A program made the position numbers and the translations under genes. The notes beneath the pieces were generated by a model. That model was given only the letters and a program-made list of their open reading frames with translations, searched no databases and was not told the DNA's origin. DNA of 64,000 bases from Bigelowiella natans CCMP2755. Taxonomy: Eukaryota > Cercozoa > Chlorarachniophyceae. The stretch is taken from the NCBI GenBank assembly GCA_000320545.1, contig ADNK01001820.1, forward strand, positions 62,001 to 126,000. Direction: 5' to 3'. Shown piece after piece: positions 27,569 to 39,670 of the stretch (position 1 is the stretch's first letter; each line of letters opens with the position of its first letter).

Positions 27569-28255
27569 TGTAACAGGGGTGGGGTGGTTCTGGTTGCAGC
27601 GCAAAGCAGGAACACCGGGAATATGTTGGGATAGCGACAACAACCTTTGGTTGTCGTAGGAATCCCAAACATGCGATTATTTAGAAGTAACGATCAATTC
27701 TCTTAGATTTGTTGTGTGGCTCCTGGGGATTTTGTTGACTGCTTAACGAGCGTCCTCGATGTTCTCTCAACGACAACGTGAGGCAGCATTTTGAAGAAAA
27801 ACTTCACTGGGATGCTTTCCGGGAGAAAGTCCAAGTTTCTTCATCTAAACCATTGGACAATTTATAGAGCGACATGCACACGACTGTGCTTTAGGGAGGA
27901 AAATCCTGGTAGTCGATAATACGGGTCTTCGACAAACCGAGGGAAGCTCCATCAAGCTCCATTGACAGAAGAGTACTGCTACTGCTGCTGCTGTGATCCA
28001 GCGTCCCCTTCCTTTGGACGGGGCTTTCAGTTGGGAGAAGAAGGGCGTGCGTTTCGATGCTCAACCAATGTGTGATGAGGAGTGTGGGTGGGGGTGTAAT
28101 CACTGATTTGCTGCTGCGCGTCACTTTTTGATGAGATGCAGGATTTGAATATCATCTGACAGTTACTTCGCTTTTTGCAATATGCGTGAGCGTAAGGGAG
28201 GTGGTAGAGAGGGGATATATTTGGATTTGCGTGTAGAGTATGAATGCACCCTCTA
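27569..28255. promoter_or_regulatory. Divergent promoter spacer (PreP / Erv46)
   Basis: This 687-bp spacer lies between the two divergent start codons. An upstream in-frame non-ATG extension of the protease ORF (to 27643) exists but lacks an ATG. No TATA box is obvious. It lacks the TGCA vocabulary of the convergent gaps. Confidence 0.45.
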
Positions 28256-30094
28256 ATGTACGCCCCACCGCCTCCAGTTGATTTCTTTCCGAAGCTACAC
28301 GATGAGTTGAAAGTCAAGACTCTCTCTGGAGGCGCAGGTAATTGATGTGAACGGATCGATTTGCGAAGGAAAGATGATGAATATGATACATAACAGTACT
28401 ACTTTCAAAGATATCTTCTAGATTCACTGATTTTTTTTAATCCATAAGGGTTATATATATACGCTTTCACGTCCTCATTCGTCGTCTTTTCTTTTCCCCT
28501 CTATTTTATATATCACAGTGTCGATCGTATCAGGGCTATGCATTTTGGTAGTATTTAATGAAATAATCATCATATATTGGATAAATACATATGACTTCTC
28601 TCGATGAAGGGCATCTATGAGCTGTCTTCCGGCTTCGTCGTCCTTATCGCATACTCAACATCCATTTCTCTCTCCTCCTGTTCTTCTTTATGCTGTATCC
28701 TTCATTCCAAGGTCCTACTTTTCTCCGAACTCATACGGTTTATCAGCGTGCAAAAAACAGAGCACGTTTGTGTCGACACGACAAGGTAAGGAACACCAAT
28801 TCTAGTGTTTTGGCTACATGCACGCACAACTTGCTCTCACACACGCATGTAGTATAAAACATATAAAAATATACAATTTGTAATGTAAGATTAGCGTATG
28901 CCTAGGAAGTAGCAATAGTTCTTCTTCATGTGCAGTTGTGCATGTTGTTAGGATGTAGGAGGAGTTCATCTCCTGCATGTTAAATGACTACGACTAATTA
29001 CTACTACTTCTAATACAAATACTGCCACTGTTACTGCTACTACTACGCCTCTATCTGCCATCATAGGGACCAAGAGCTCCATATCAACTTTGACATCACG
29101 ATGCATCGTCTCCCTTGCACTTGTAAGAATGCATAAATAGGGAATAAGAAGAAGAAGAAAATGTCCCCTCCCCCCCCACACTCACATAATATTATATATA
29201 TATATATATAATATAATATACATTGTGGAATCGTACCGGACCGTGTGTAGGATGAATTCTCCTCCTTCTTCGCCTCAATTTCATCAAGCTGTGAGCTCAT
29301 AATCATCTTTTCGTGATCATCAGTGGTAAGCATTGACGCAAGAGACACCTTTGGAGACCATCAGACAAACGTGCTGCACCACGTTCACAAACATAGGTAA
29401 TAATAGAATAGATGATGATGATAGTGATGAAACGGTGGAAGTGTTAGTAGTAATAGTAGTAAGTAGAAGTAGGAGGATGTGGATATGTGACCACGAGCGC
29501 GCAGTACTTAAATCGACATTATCATAATCGGTTTTGCTGGTGCTACTGCTCTTATCATCATCATAACCAGGATCGACTTAGACGGGAAACCTATCGGCGA
29601 CGCACCAGTCAAAGTGCAGATGAAGCAAACGTAAGAGGAAGGCGTAGCCAGCACAGCAGCATAGTAGCAGCAGCAGCAGTAGTTGTAGCAGAAGTACTCC
29701 TGCATTGCACAAGATCACCCCATCCTCTAGTTCAGCATCAACAACAAATGAAACAAACCACAGCTCCATCCTGCATATCAAACACAAAGAAGAGGGCTGT
29801 CATAATGATCTCGAGGAGGAGGAGGAGGAGGAGGAGGAGGAGGAGGGAGTAAGGAAAAGATATATATGCGGTCCAATATCGATTGCCACTCTATAATATT
29901 TGTTGATTTGATTCATTTGTCTTCTATTCGTTCCTCCCTTCCTTCATCAGTATGCACACAGATGACCTTAAAGCGCTAGCAACACGCAACAAAGATCCAG
30001 AGGTGGTGGCTGCTGCTGCTGCTGCTGCTGCCGAGGCACAGCGAGCGTATATGATGATCATCATCATCATTAACAACACATGAAACACAAGTGT

Positions 30095-30132
<38 letters not shown>

Positions 30133-30689
30133 TTCTATTCTTATTATTTTTACTATTCTTATTAGCCATCCTCTCCTCCTTGTCATCCTCTTATTTCTCT
30201 TCTTCCTCGTAAAAGGATGATTTCATGATTACGTTATACTAATAATCGAAGGAGGTTAAGGAGAAGAAGAAGGAGATAGATGAAAAGGAAAAAGACAAAT
30301 GCTTGTCCTGCTACGGCGCTTCTACACAGCCGGTATTTGAACAATTTCTCTGCCCTTCCTCTCTTACTTCTCATCTACGTTTGGAGTGTGTGGACGCAAT
30401 TGTCACTGAATATCCTCCTCCTCCTCCTCCTCCTCCTTTTCACTGTTAATCAAAGGGACAATGCTGCAACACGTGTGTGGAGCTACGTAGTGCATACACC
30501 GCTAGGTCAGATTATTCACACAAACACGCGCAAACACAATTGTTCATTACGTAATCAGCGTGTTGATTTGCGACTACGACCTACGCTGTGTCTCAAGATG
30601 AAATCATCGACATATCTACATCGATTGAATTTCGTCAGTTCTGACTCTTTTATTATTCCTTCTTGTATTTTACATATCTTTATTATGAT

Positions 30690-30733
<44 letters not shown>

Positions 30734-32983
30734 TTAATATACCGATGTGTATGTGTGTGTGTGTGTGTGTGTGCGTGTGCCAATAAAGATATGTATCAAT
30801 ATAAACTTTTCTGTTCAATTGACATAACGACGGCACGATGGACATTGACATATACTCATAATTTTGATTATTATCATTATTATTGTTATTAATACTGTTA
30901 TTATGCCTCCTTCATCGCAGAGGCTGGTCTCTCAATAGCTTGAAGGACACAACACAGGTCAATTCTACAACAGATGCCTACACAAATCTCCCGTTTACTT
31001 CTCTACTACCACCAACTACTACTACAACTACTTCTTAAGGCTGATATTTTACTACTACTACTGCTTCGCAGTGCAAAGACCAGCCCCTTACGCCAAGATT
31101 TGAGCAACTCGAAAACCATGAGGTTGTATGAATAATATGTACATACGTACAACCGTCTACGAATACATATGTAAGTGAGTGTGTGTGAGTGTGTGTGTGT
31201 ATGTGTAAAATATGACAAATCGTTAAATATTTTGATTTATATCACATACAAGTACATGTATGGTATATATAAAACAACAGCAATAACCGCGCTGCTGCTG
31301 TTGGTGTTGTTGTTGTTAGCGGTACCTAGGTCAATTGTTACTTACAAACTTATTGCGTTATTATTTGAAGATAGAGATGATGCTGACTGACATAGATTTC
31401 TAAGCAGAATTGAATGGATTTACATGGACAGGCATGATATATACATCGTGATAGTTCTTCTGATTTTATGCTGTCATGCTTTACTTCTGCCAACATTGTC
31501 TAGGGGTGTCGTTTGACAGGGTACCTCAATGTCTCGAAGGTACCAGTAGAAGAAGAAGAAGTAGTTGTAGTTTTATGTTTAAGAGGAGGGGGGGAAAGGA
31601 GTACATGCCTTCTTCATCATCATCATCAGCATCATCATCATTGCCCAGGTCGCAGGAAACTTTCACATATCTCCTGGAAAGACGCACGAAGTCAATTCAG
31701 TGCACGTTTACGATCTGGTGATCATCACACATACTAAACGACAACCAACCGACCGATGGCAGCAGCAGCGACAGCAGCAGTAGCAGGGAGTGGAGGGAAG
31801 GGGAGAGAGAGAGGTTTTTGTGGATTTAAGAGAAAACTTCATTGTCATATTGATAGAGATGAGAGAGGATTGTATGGACTTGTCTAAGGTAGACATGATC
31901 GATAGTGGATGTGTGTGCTTGCTTTCGATAGGGGGCGTTTCGAGACGGTCAATTTAATATCTCACATGATATTCACACTCTCTCCTTCGGAGATCACTAT
32001 CCGGTTGGTCGTATTAGTGAATGAAAGCTAGAAGAGGGGAGGGGAAGAAGGGAAATCCACGATGATGATGAGGGATGATGATGATACGGTTGGAATTCAT
32101 GCTGGTGCTGCATGTTGTTCGGCATATGGTGAAGAACATGGACAAGGACGCGGAAACACTGGATGTTGAATATAAAGCTCTCTACATAATCTCCAATGAG
32201 CATCAGCCAAATAGCAACAGCAGCAGCAATAAATTCCCACTTACATACTACACAGACGACGATGTACATAAAATACACACAATACAGTTTTGTGGGTACA
32301 TTATTCGTGTACTTTTTGACTTTTTCGGTGATTACATAACATCTGTAAACTGTTTCTAGGGCATCCACAACCAACTAGACGATACGCGCAAGATTTTTAA
32401 CAAATCAGGTGTGTGGTCGTCTTGCAGTGTGTATCATGTATTATGTACATGTTTGAGTGGGTGTGAGAAAGAGAGAGTGAGTGGGGGGGGCGGAAGGGAT
32501 GCTGTGAAGGTCTTAATTCATGGGATCTTTCCACCTCGTCCTTCTTTTTCATTTTCTAAACCCCTTCTCTGTTTTTCTACCTCTATCTCTCTCATGCAAA
32601 CCTCCAAGTAAATATTGGAATGTTCCAGTACTACATCAAAGTAGTTCCTACGAGGTATCACGCCGAGCAATCTATATGATATTATGAGTTGTATAATGAG
32701 GATATAGGAGGAGGAGGAGATATGTGGTGGTGGTGGTGGTGGTCGTGGTGGTGATGGTGTTCTTGCAGTTGCTTATTTTGTGATGTGATATTATATCATA
32801 TGGGGCACCAATGATGTGATGCAGATACACGTACATGGACGGGACATCTATTGAGACTAACCAGTTCTCAGTCACAGAGCATCTAAGGTCATTTTGTGTA
32901 TGTGTGCGTGTCCGTGCTGCTTATGTTTGTATGTAGTGAGTGGTGATCACTTTATCATTGTTTGACTTCAATCGCCAAACCGA

Positions 32984-33023
<40 letters not shown>

Positions 33024-33542
33024 ACTCTGCGTGCGGGTGTCTCTCCTTTCTTATCTTATGCGCTGCAGGAACCTTCCTAACCTACAAAGCTTAAAGCCTG
33101 GCAACCTTCCAGGTATACTACTGCAAGTACTACGCTTACATAAGCGCAGCAGCAGTAAGATGTTGTTGCTTGCTGTTCTAGGCGTGTTCGTCTACTACGA
33201 TTTCTCTCCGATGCGCGTGGAAATTACCGAGGAAAGGCAGTCAGTCACGCACTTTCTCACGCAGGCAACAACTAACACTTAATCGTCGCCACGCGAGACA
33301 GAACATATGATGACGAATAACAACAACATTATTAATAACGCACAAAAACGACTTGAGCGTAAACGTTGTTTACATTCAACCAAACAACACATATGAGAGA
33401 TGAATCTCGTGCCTTTTACGAGTAACTATTGTTCTTTTCTGCCTCGACTTCTTTTAACTCTTAGTTATGTGCGATACTGGGAGGAGTCTTTACTGTTGCC
33501 GGCATGGTCGATCAGGTGTACCATCAAAAAACAATTTTATAG
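28256..33542 (+). CDS. ERGIC3: ERGIC3 / Erv46 ER-Golgi cargo receptor
   Basis: Twenty exons join in phase from ATG 28256 to TAG 33542: 28256-28337, 28519-28547, 28712-28785, 29067-29122, 29324-29396, 29571-29630, 29951-30002, 30252-30332, 30456-30505, 30921-30957, 31072-31122, 31504-31539, 31649-31717, 31932-32003, 32360-32408, 32609-32654, 32825-32887, 33069-33112, 33182-33264, 33465-33542. They give 394 residues (human 383). The N-terminal tail (DELKVKTLSGGA) leads into membrane segment 1 (VSIVSGLCILVLLFSELIRF). The lumenal domain has paired cysteines (CLSCYGA, QCCNTC) and VAGNFHISPGK, HTLSFGDHYP and GMFQYYIKVVPT. Membrane segment 2 is LCAILGGVFTVAG. Erv46 cycles in COPII/COPI vesicles with Erv41 and retrieves ER residents. 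Exon 2 is 29 nt. Intron 19 has a GC donor (CAG/GCAACA). Only exon 7's end (30002) is uncertain. Confidence 0.94.
29817..29845. repeat. (GGA)n microsatellite
   Basis: About nine GGA units lie in Erv46 intron 6. Confidence 0.9.
30094..30131. repeat. (GT)n microsatellite
   Basis: About 18 GT units lie in Erv46 intron 7. Confidence 0.9.
30415..30440. repeat. (CTC)n repeat forming a polypyrimidine tract
   Basis: CTC units end about 15 nt before the acceptor of Erv46 exon 30456-30505, where a polypyrimidine tract is expected. Confidence 0.8.
30691..30774. repeat. (AT)n then (GT)n microsatellites
   Basis: About 19 AT units (30691-30729) are followed after 18 bp by about 13 GT units. Both lie in the 415-bp Erv46 intron before exon 30921-30957. 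Confidence 0.9.
32988..33022. repeat. (CT)n microsatellite at a polypyrimidine position
   Basis: About 17 CT units end about 45 bp before the acceptor at 33068 of Erv46. Confidence 0.9.
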
Positions 33543-34924
33543 TACTACAGCTTTTTGTACCTTAAAACCATACTTAGTAATACACATACTATTGGGGAGA
33601 GAGAAAGAGAGAGAGATAGAGAAAGAGAGATAGAGAAAGAGAGAGGGAGCTATATATACGTACTTTGATTTGGATAGCCATCAAACATGAGACGTGCACT
33701 TTGACATTATTCTTTGGCATTTGATGTTACCGTAACTTTTTTAGATGGTGTATCAATCAATGAAGCAGATTCAGAAAAAGGTTTCTATTGGAAAACTATC
33801 CTAACTAAGATGGGAGGAACAAATTCGGCGTGACATGCATTGTCAATTCTGAAACCGAGTGTTGCATGCGAGCATGCTAGCATGTGCTATGCGGTTCAGA
33901 AATGGAACAAGCCTGCTTCTAAATCATCTAAGACATGAATGTGAAATGAAAAGCATGTTTCTTGGCAATTGCTATGAAGTACACGCGTAGCGTTGCTTCA
34001 CAATGTTAGATTCGACATGCAATGTTGCAAGCAAGCGTTGCGCAACTGGCCAGACACGCTAGCATGAGCTTATCTAGTTAGCTTAGTCTAGCTAGCTAGG
34101 CTAATGATCAAATCCGCAACAAACTACGAAACTGATGCGCACATGCACGTACGTCTAGATGTTCATCGCAATAATGCTGATGAGCATCAGCATCGCCGCT
34201 AATCGTGCCATGCTACCACTGACACTACTAGACTACATGCTATAGCATGCAGCATATGTGTCATTATGTATATCATGATCATGCAAGTGCAATTCTGTGC
34301 GCATTCGCGTTACACCTACGACAGCTAGCTAGCTAGCCAAGTGGCTCACGCGTGAAGCGCTCGCATGCGACTCGCTGCTACGCGCGCATCATGTCAACTT
34401 GCCATACGCCGCCCGCTGATCGACCACAGTCAGCATACAGTGTCTCTTAGAATGATTTCCGGACCACTGGAATAAGATGCTCCTCAGAGTTGGCAATGTA
34501 CACACATTGCAAATTTTGGATTTCAGGTATTTCATGAAGGTGGTAAAATTCAATTAAAGAATTTATTCAAATAAATTAAGATCTACAAATATATTGGAAT
34601 TCATGTACATTATAGAAGATATAACAATATCGTTTATTTACAAGTATGGCATTGTTCTGTAAGGCGTATGTTCCTTCTTGTTCGACGAAGGAATATACTT
34701 GCCATTCTTTTAACTAATTAGTCTGGGTAATTCGGTTTTACATTGTGCAAGAATTAACTCATTGGTAGTCATTCGGCGGGGGAAGAGATCCCAGATTAAA
34801 CACCCACTTGAACCTGGCCCCTTAAAACAGGGCTTAGAATCGCATGGTATAGAATTTACAAATGCTAACAGGGTATTATGTCAAGCGATTATCCACAGAA
34901 TATTCAACAAATAGAACTGCGCAG
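33543..34924. other. Convergent intergenic gap, GCATGC/TAGCTAGC-rich
   Basis: This 1.38-kb spacer lies between the 3' ends of Erv46 and the 238-residue ORF. It holds a degenerate (GA)n at 33597-33648. From about 33830 to 34440 self-complementary words are dense (GCATGCGAGCATGCTAGCATG, TAGCTAGCTAG, GATCATGATCATGCA). No gene is visible. Confidence 0.6.
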
Positions 34925-35641
34925 TTACATTTGTTTCTGCTTCTGCTTCTTTCGACGCAATATATTTATTTTGAGCGGAGCCTTCTTTTTGAAGTCAACA
35001 CAAGGCTGTGCTCGTAGTAACCCAATGTTGCGCTTTCTACTGGTCGAAGTTGCGCTCTGTGAGGACTGTTTATGGGTCCCAGTATTAGTTTTACCAGAAA
35101 ACTTCTGTGCTGAGGCTCTTTCGCTAAGGGGTTTGATTATATGACGGAGTTTTGGTGCAAGCTCTTGCTCTCTAAGAGACTCGAAGTCAGACTTTGTGGA
35201 TTTGATAAGCTCTGCATGAAGACTATCATTTTCCAATCCTTGTATCCTCTGGAGTTCATCCATGACTGAGGGGCGTGGGCTGCCCAACCTTCCTAGCATC
35301 TCTTTCATTGCTGCGTCCATTCTCAAGCCTTTGGCGACTAACTTTTTGATTTCGTGATCAAGAATAAGTGCCCTTTTGGCCTCTTCCATTCTCATTCGGC
35401 CTTTTACGACAACCCTGCAGATCTCGTCGTCATTTGGTCTACATTCGTCTTGGTCACTTGTGCACAGCCTGTACATCAGAATTTCTTCCACTTTCCCGCG
35501 AGGAATGCCAAGATTCACCAAAGATTTCGTCTCCTCCTCCATGCGGTACCGAAATCTTTCTAGCAAATCCTCTGTGTTGTCTGCTTCTTCTTTTGAAGGC
35601 TCCTGCGACTTCTCAGTGTCGGTGTATTCAAGGTATCTCAT
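34925..35641 (-). CDS. Hypothetical helical protein, 238 residues, intronless
   Basis: The ORF starts at ATG 35641 (MRYLEYTDTEKSQEPSKEEA). The first third is acidic and the last third strongly basic, ending KINILRRKKQKQKQM. Two similar helical segments, SLVNLGIPRGKVEEILMYRL and LVAKGLRMDAAMKEMLGRLG, each have a hydrophobic-G-x-x-x-x-hydrophobic pattern that loosely recalls UBA or SAP-like helices. That is a weak impression, not an assignment. Codon composition favours this strand over the Phe/Ser-rich reverse frames. No signal peptide or membrane segment is seen. The basic tail suggests nuclear or nucleic-acid contact, by inference only. Confidence 0.6.
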   Translation of the reverse strand: MRYLEYTDTEKSQEPSKEEADNTEDLLERFRYRMEEETKSLVNLGIPRGKVEEILMYRLCTSDQDECRPNDDEICRVVVKGRMRMEEAKRALILDHEIKKLVAKGLRMDAAMKEMLGRLGSPRPSVMDELQRIQGLENDSLHAELIKSTKSDFESLREQELAPKLRHIIKPLSERASAQKFSGKTNTGTHKQSSQSATSTSRKRNIGLLRAQPCVDFKKKAPLKINILRRKKQKQKQM

Positions 35642-35853
35642 CGATTTTATCTCAATCTTAGTCTATGACTTCTAGCTCTGTGTGCAATCAACTTCAAAAG
35701 AACCAATGGTTTCTAGATCATACGATGAACGAAATAATGTTCTCGTTCCCTGAAAGAAGTGGAAAACTATGGGGGTAAAATGGACACTTCTCGCCAACTC
35801 AGCGTGGGAATGGTGTTGGTGTGGCTTAATGGGTAAATTCGATTGAAGTTCCT

Positions 35854-36513
35854 TCAGGAAGTTTCTTCAGATGTAGAGGTGTAACAAAGAAGGGGGTTGT
35901 TATGCAATGTTATATTTTGGAGAATGTCAGTCACTCCTGCCCTTCCAACGCGTGAGTCAGACCTATCTCGAACCGAATCCCAGGAATCTTCAAAATTATT
36001 CTTGACATTTGTGTACATGCGACTGCATTTAGGGCTCAGTGTGTCAGTAGCTGCTCTATATTTCATAAGAGAGTCAAAATGTCGTAATTTTTTGAAAATC
36101 TTAAATCCAGATCGCGAGGGTCTCGGGTTAAAAAGAGGTATTTTCTCTTCGTTAGTGCGGATTGTGAGGATTTTACCAAAATGTAGGTAATAAATATTCC
36201 TATTTCCATATTTTATCTTGTCGTTTAGATAAAATTCTCTCCCTTGCACGTATGCAAGCAAGCCACTCCAACTCAATCTCGGGTTATTGACGGTCGATAC
36301 TGTCACTGATGAATAATGCCAGACAGAAATTCAGAACTAAAAACATCAGCCAAAAATAGCATTACACAAATTGCATGCTAATGCAACATCGTCGTCATAC
36401 TCACACTGGAATCGGTAGCTGGTACGACTCGTACGAGTATTCGTAACGCCAAACACTACTCAGTAATTTCTTCGTGCATTCATTCATACGTCTGCTGTGG
36501 GTCCGCGCGCGCG

Positions 36514-36554
<41 letters not shown>

Positions 36555-36901
36555 CTGGAGAAATCTATCTCGTCTTCGTCGGTGTTACTCGTAGTCGTCG
36601 GCGTCTTCGTCATCATTGCGTCGCACGAACTCATGACATTAGGGGCTCGGAAAAAGACTTCGTTGCTACGCCTACTCCTTGCATAATAAACCAGCAGAGT
36701 TGATCTTCCGATGAGAAGGTCGACTCTGCATTCGGCAAAAAATGCAATGCCATCTACTATCCCGGGGAAAATATTCTCGTTAATAAAGGGCGAATCGTAT
36801 CCACTCGAGAAGACTACGGAATTAATTCTCAGAGCAGTAGAGTCATTTTTGAGCGGGTACGCCAATACTACATGCATCCCAGATAGAAAGTGTTCGCTCA
36901 T
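35854..36901 (-). CDS. Hypothetical two-exon protein
   Basis: Two ORFs join in phase if a donor at TACGA/GTAACA is used: exon 1 is 36589-36901 (ATG 36901, MSEHFLSGMHVVLAYPLK) and exon 2 is 35854-36305 (acceptor ATTCATCAG). The product would be about 254 residues. The intron then contains the (GA)n array at 36511-36550, which would otherwise encode an implausible Ser-Leu run. The C-terminal part is Lys/Arg/Asn-rich (KILTIRTNEEKIPLFN). I recognise no domain. The splice model is inferred and the reading frames are only moderately coding-like. Confidence 0.4.
36511..36550. repeat. (GA)n microsatellite
   Basis: About 20 GA units follow a short GC-alternating stretch (GCGCGCGC). Confidence 0.9.
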
Positions 36902-37426
36902 TATACAAAGGCTACCATACGACCTCTGGTCGAGTCAAAACTTTTGTCCAGGTCTCTATATATGTGTTAATCGGAAATGACCTCCACCTCATTTGTAGTT
37001 TTAGGGGCTAAATATCATGTCTATATGCATATGGTCATACGTATGGAGAACGATACATGTATTTTTGTGTATCAAAAATTACGCGAAGGATATCACCTAC
37101 CAACGAAAGCTATTTTTTTGATATGATATAAGCACATATTCCATTGATTTGTAAGTTCAAATTCCAAAATTATGGATTAGAAGATGCGATGAAAGTTAGG
37201 GAATCACGTTGTAGAACGACCTAAACAGATGAATGCTAGAATGCGGTCAAGTCTCGTCACAAAGGGTTAGCTGACGAAACAAATGGCATTTTTGACGCAC
37301 CATAATTACACGCAGTACGCACTACAGTAGTAACGTGTACGTACATCGTAACTGCAAAAACGCACGTGGCTGACACGCATGCACACGAGATGCACAATGA
37401 TCACACCGTGTGACACGCAGCGCGTG

Positions 37427-37449
37427 TGTGCATTGATTGTCAATGCACA
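37427..37449. repeat. Perfect inverted repeat, 10-bp arms, 3-nt loop
   Basis: TGTGCATTGA, then TTG, then TCAATGCACA: ten of ten bases pair. It lies inside the TGCA-rich block. Confidence 0.9.
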
Positions 37450-39098
37450 ATAATGTAGCAGGGCCATGCCGCATGCACGCTGTTGTGCCATTGTGGCATT
37501 CCTTTCATGTGCAATGAAACGAGGTCATTGATCTTATACAACTCGCATGTATGCATCGTGTGGTCAGTCTAGCTAGACCACGCTTGCGCAACGCAATTGC
37601 ACGTCGCATCTGTAATGATGTCTACACATCGTGATGTGGTGCGATGCGCGTGCTGCGCGATCGAAGGGACAATGGAACCCCAACAGCAGCACGTCCATCA
37701 AGCAAGTCTAGAAGTGACAAAAGACACCTTGTGTGGTGTGCACATGACAAACCTGCACGGTTGTTGTGCACGCCTACCTAGCTACACATGGCTACATCGC
37801 ACACGATGATAATGGTGTGTGCAAATGGACGTGACACCCACATTGAGTGCATTGCATGGCTGCGTGCCACGCATGCACCAATGTCTTCATGTGTGCCACT
37901 TTTTGTGCACAGCACAGCACATGCTCCACTGACAGCACACACTTGATGTGCTGCACACGAGCTTGACTCACGTGCACACAACAATGGGACACAAGTGTGC
38001 ATGGACACAGGACACGACGTTCAGCATCATGTGATGCACGTGGCGGTGCGCAATTGACGATTTGTCTGAGCCCTTCCGCCATTGCTAGATTGTTGCGTGT
38101 GTGTTGTGCAATCGCCTGGCGCTGCAATGCCACTTGATCAGAGTTCGAAAGCAGGGTGCAGCCAGTTCGTTCAAAGGGCGGCGTTGCTTGGTTCGTTTGT
38201 CCATCACACAGCGACGCATTCTGGCATTGTTCAGCCACGTCGTCTGGCGGCCAACACGTCTGACAATTGCGTTTCTGTTCTGGACGCAAAGTGTGAAAGG
38301 AAGACACAGTGACGATCGTGCACAACGTCTTTTCCCTTTGCCTGCACCTTCGCCTAGATTTCAATTCGAGTTTGAACACCCTCAACACTGCTGGACTGGT
38401 CAAGGAGGCTTTTTCTCTGTCACGTTCTCACTCATCGATGACACCTTTTGAAACGCAGCTGATTCAGTTTCCCAACACCAATTGCTCGTTGATCTCATTC
38501 TTTTCATCCCTCAATTTCTCGATTGTTCACTGAGAGAGTGTCCACCTGATTTCCCCACACCTCCCTGTTTCCGTGCGCTGAAAACACGTCAAAGCTTGTT
38601 GTGCCTGCCCCCCGGACGCAAGCCTCGCAGGATGAGCACCTGTGCTTTCGAAATCCTCCCACTAGACGTTCCGTCATCATCGTCTGGCATCCTTTTCGCG
38701 TCAGAAGATCCACTCCGCTTCATCGAGTCTGTCCAGAGTCACGAGGCAATCAGCTTGCCATGAAAAGAGAATTGAGAGTTCGTTTCACGTCCGCTGCATG
38801 AACATTGAACATTGAACATGCATTGAACATTTGACATGGCATTGATGCAAAATCTACACGAGCAAGAACCACATGGGGGACAAGCGCATGCGTGTAGCAG
38901 CGCCAACAAAAATCATCGCAAGCGCTCAGACAGCATTCCATCGACCACGACAGACAACGCACAATGAACAATGATGACGAACTGCGTTTCCAAAACGTTG
39001 CAAGACATTTGCAGTGTGCGAAATGCAGTGCCTCGAACTGGCTTCAGTGAGGACTGTGACTAGCAAATCAACTAGCTGGTTTTTCAAAATGGCATGAT

Positions 39099-39347
39099 TC
39101 AGTCATTGTGAAGCAATGACACTAGCGGCAAAATTCTGGCGGCGTCCACTCTGAGCAAAAACTTCCTGAAGGCCATGTCCACACAACGATCTACGTTTGG
39201 ATCATCTGATGGCCCCCCCAGCAGAACTTTGGTTTTGAAAGAGTCTGGAGCTTCAAAGAATGAAGAGCAAAAGGAAGAAGCTGGGCCCAGAGCTGATCTC
39301 ATGCACGAGAGAAGTTTGTTTCTCTCTGCATTCCATTCACATCTCAG
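39099..39347 (-). other. Possible terminal exon of an unidentified gene
   Basis: A minus-strand frame runs from an acceptor-like ACTCAG (39348) to a TGA at 39099. It encodes 82 residues of natural composition (starting LRCEWNAERNKLLSC; ending VDAARILPLVSLLHND). No upstream exon was secured, so this may be chance. No homology is recognised. Confidence 0.25.
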
Positions 39348-39670
39348 CTGAGTCAATCATGTGAACAAAATGCAAAACGCCGTACATACTTTATTCATAT
39401 CCAGCATTTTATCAAGTCGTAGAAGTAAAAAAAGTTTGCGTTTCCATACAATGTCGTGCTGAAAGGTAGCAAAAAAAGAGGAATTTTTGGAGTCATCTCT
39501 GTGGCTCGAATCACAACCAGACGAACGTGCGATACTCCACGTTCCTCTCTCAATATCTAAGCTAGGGATAGGGAGGAGATAAAAGAAACTTGCTAGTTGC
39601 GCTTCACACAATAATAGGACAGTGGAACTGCGATTGATGGACAAGGGTTGTTGTAGTGGAGTGAGTTCCT

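Larger units (their letters stand above)
36902..39670. other. Long region with no firm gene; TGCA/GTGCAC-rich core
   Basis: From 37260 to 38060 the sequence is dominated by TGCA, CATG, GTGCAC and ACACGC words and is more GC-rich than its surroundings. ORFs across it (for example minus strand 37792-38403) are Cys/His/Met-rich and look like products of that composition. From 38060 to 38760 the composition becomes more coding-like on either strand, but I cannot build a gene. Around 38797-38845 a GAACATT unit is repeated several times. Decayed coding or mobile-element sequence is possible, but no transposase motif is seen. Confidence 0.45.

Noticed and set aside
28604..28711. Extending Erv46 exon 3 upstream through the open frame from 28604
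   Set aside because: Phase does not match exon 1. A 29-nt exon at 28519-28547 (VSIVSGLCIL) joins both sides in phase and matches the family's first membrane segment.
29205..29340. Minus-strand coding-like stretch (SLASMLTTDDHEKMIMSSQL)
   Set aside because: It overlaps the plus-strand Erv46 exon 29324-29396 and has no further exons. Treated as chance within an intron.
33597..33648. Possible poly-purine regulatory element
   Set aside because: It is a degenerate (GA)n microsatellite like many others here, with nothing specific to mark it as regulatory.
37792..38403. 203-codon minus-strand ORF
   Set aside because: Cys/His/Met-rich composition follows from the TGCA/GTGCAC word bias. No motif, no splice partner and no match to a known family.
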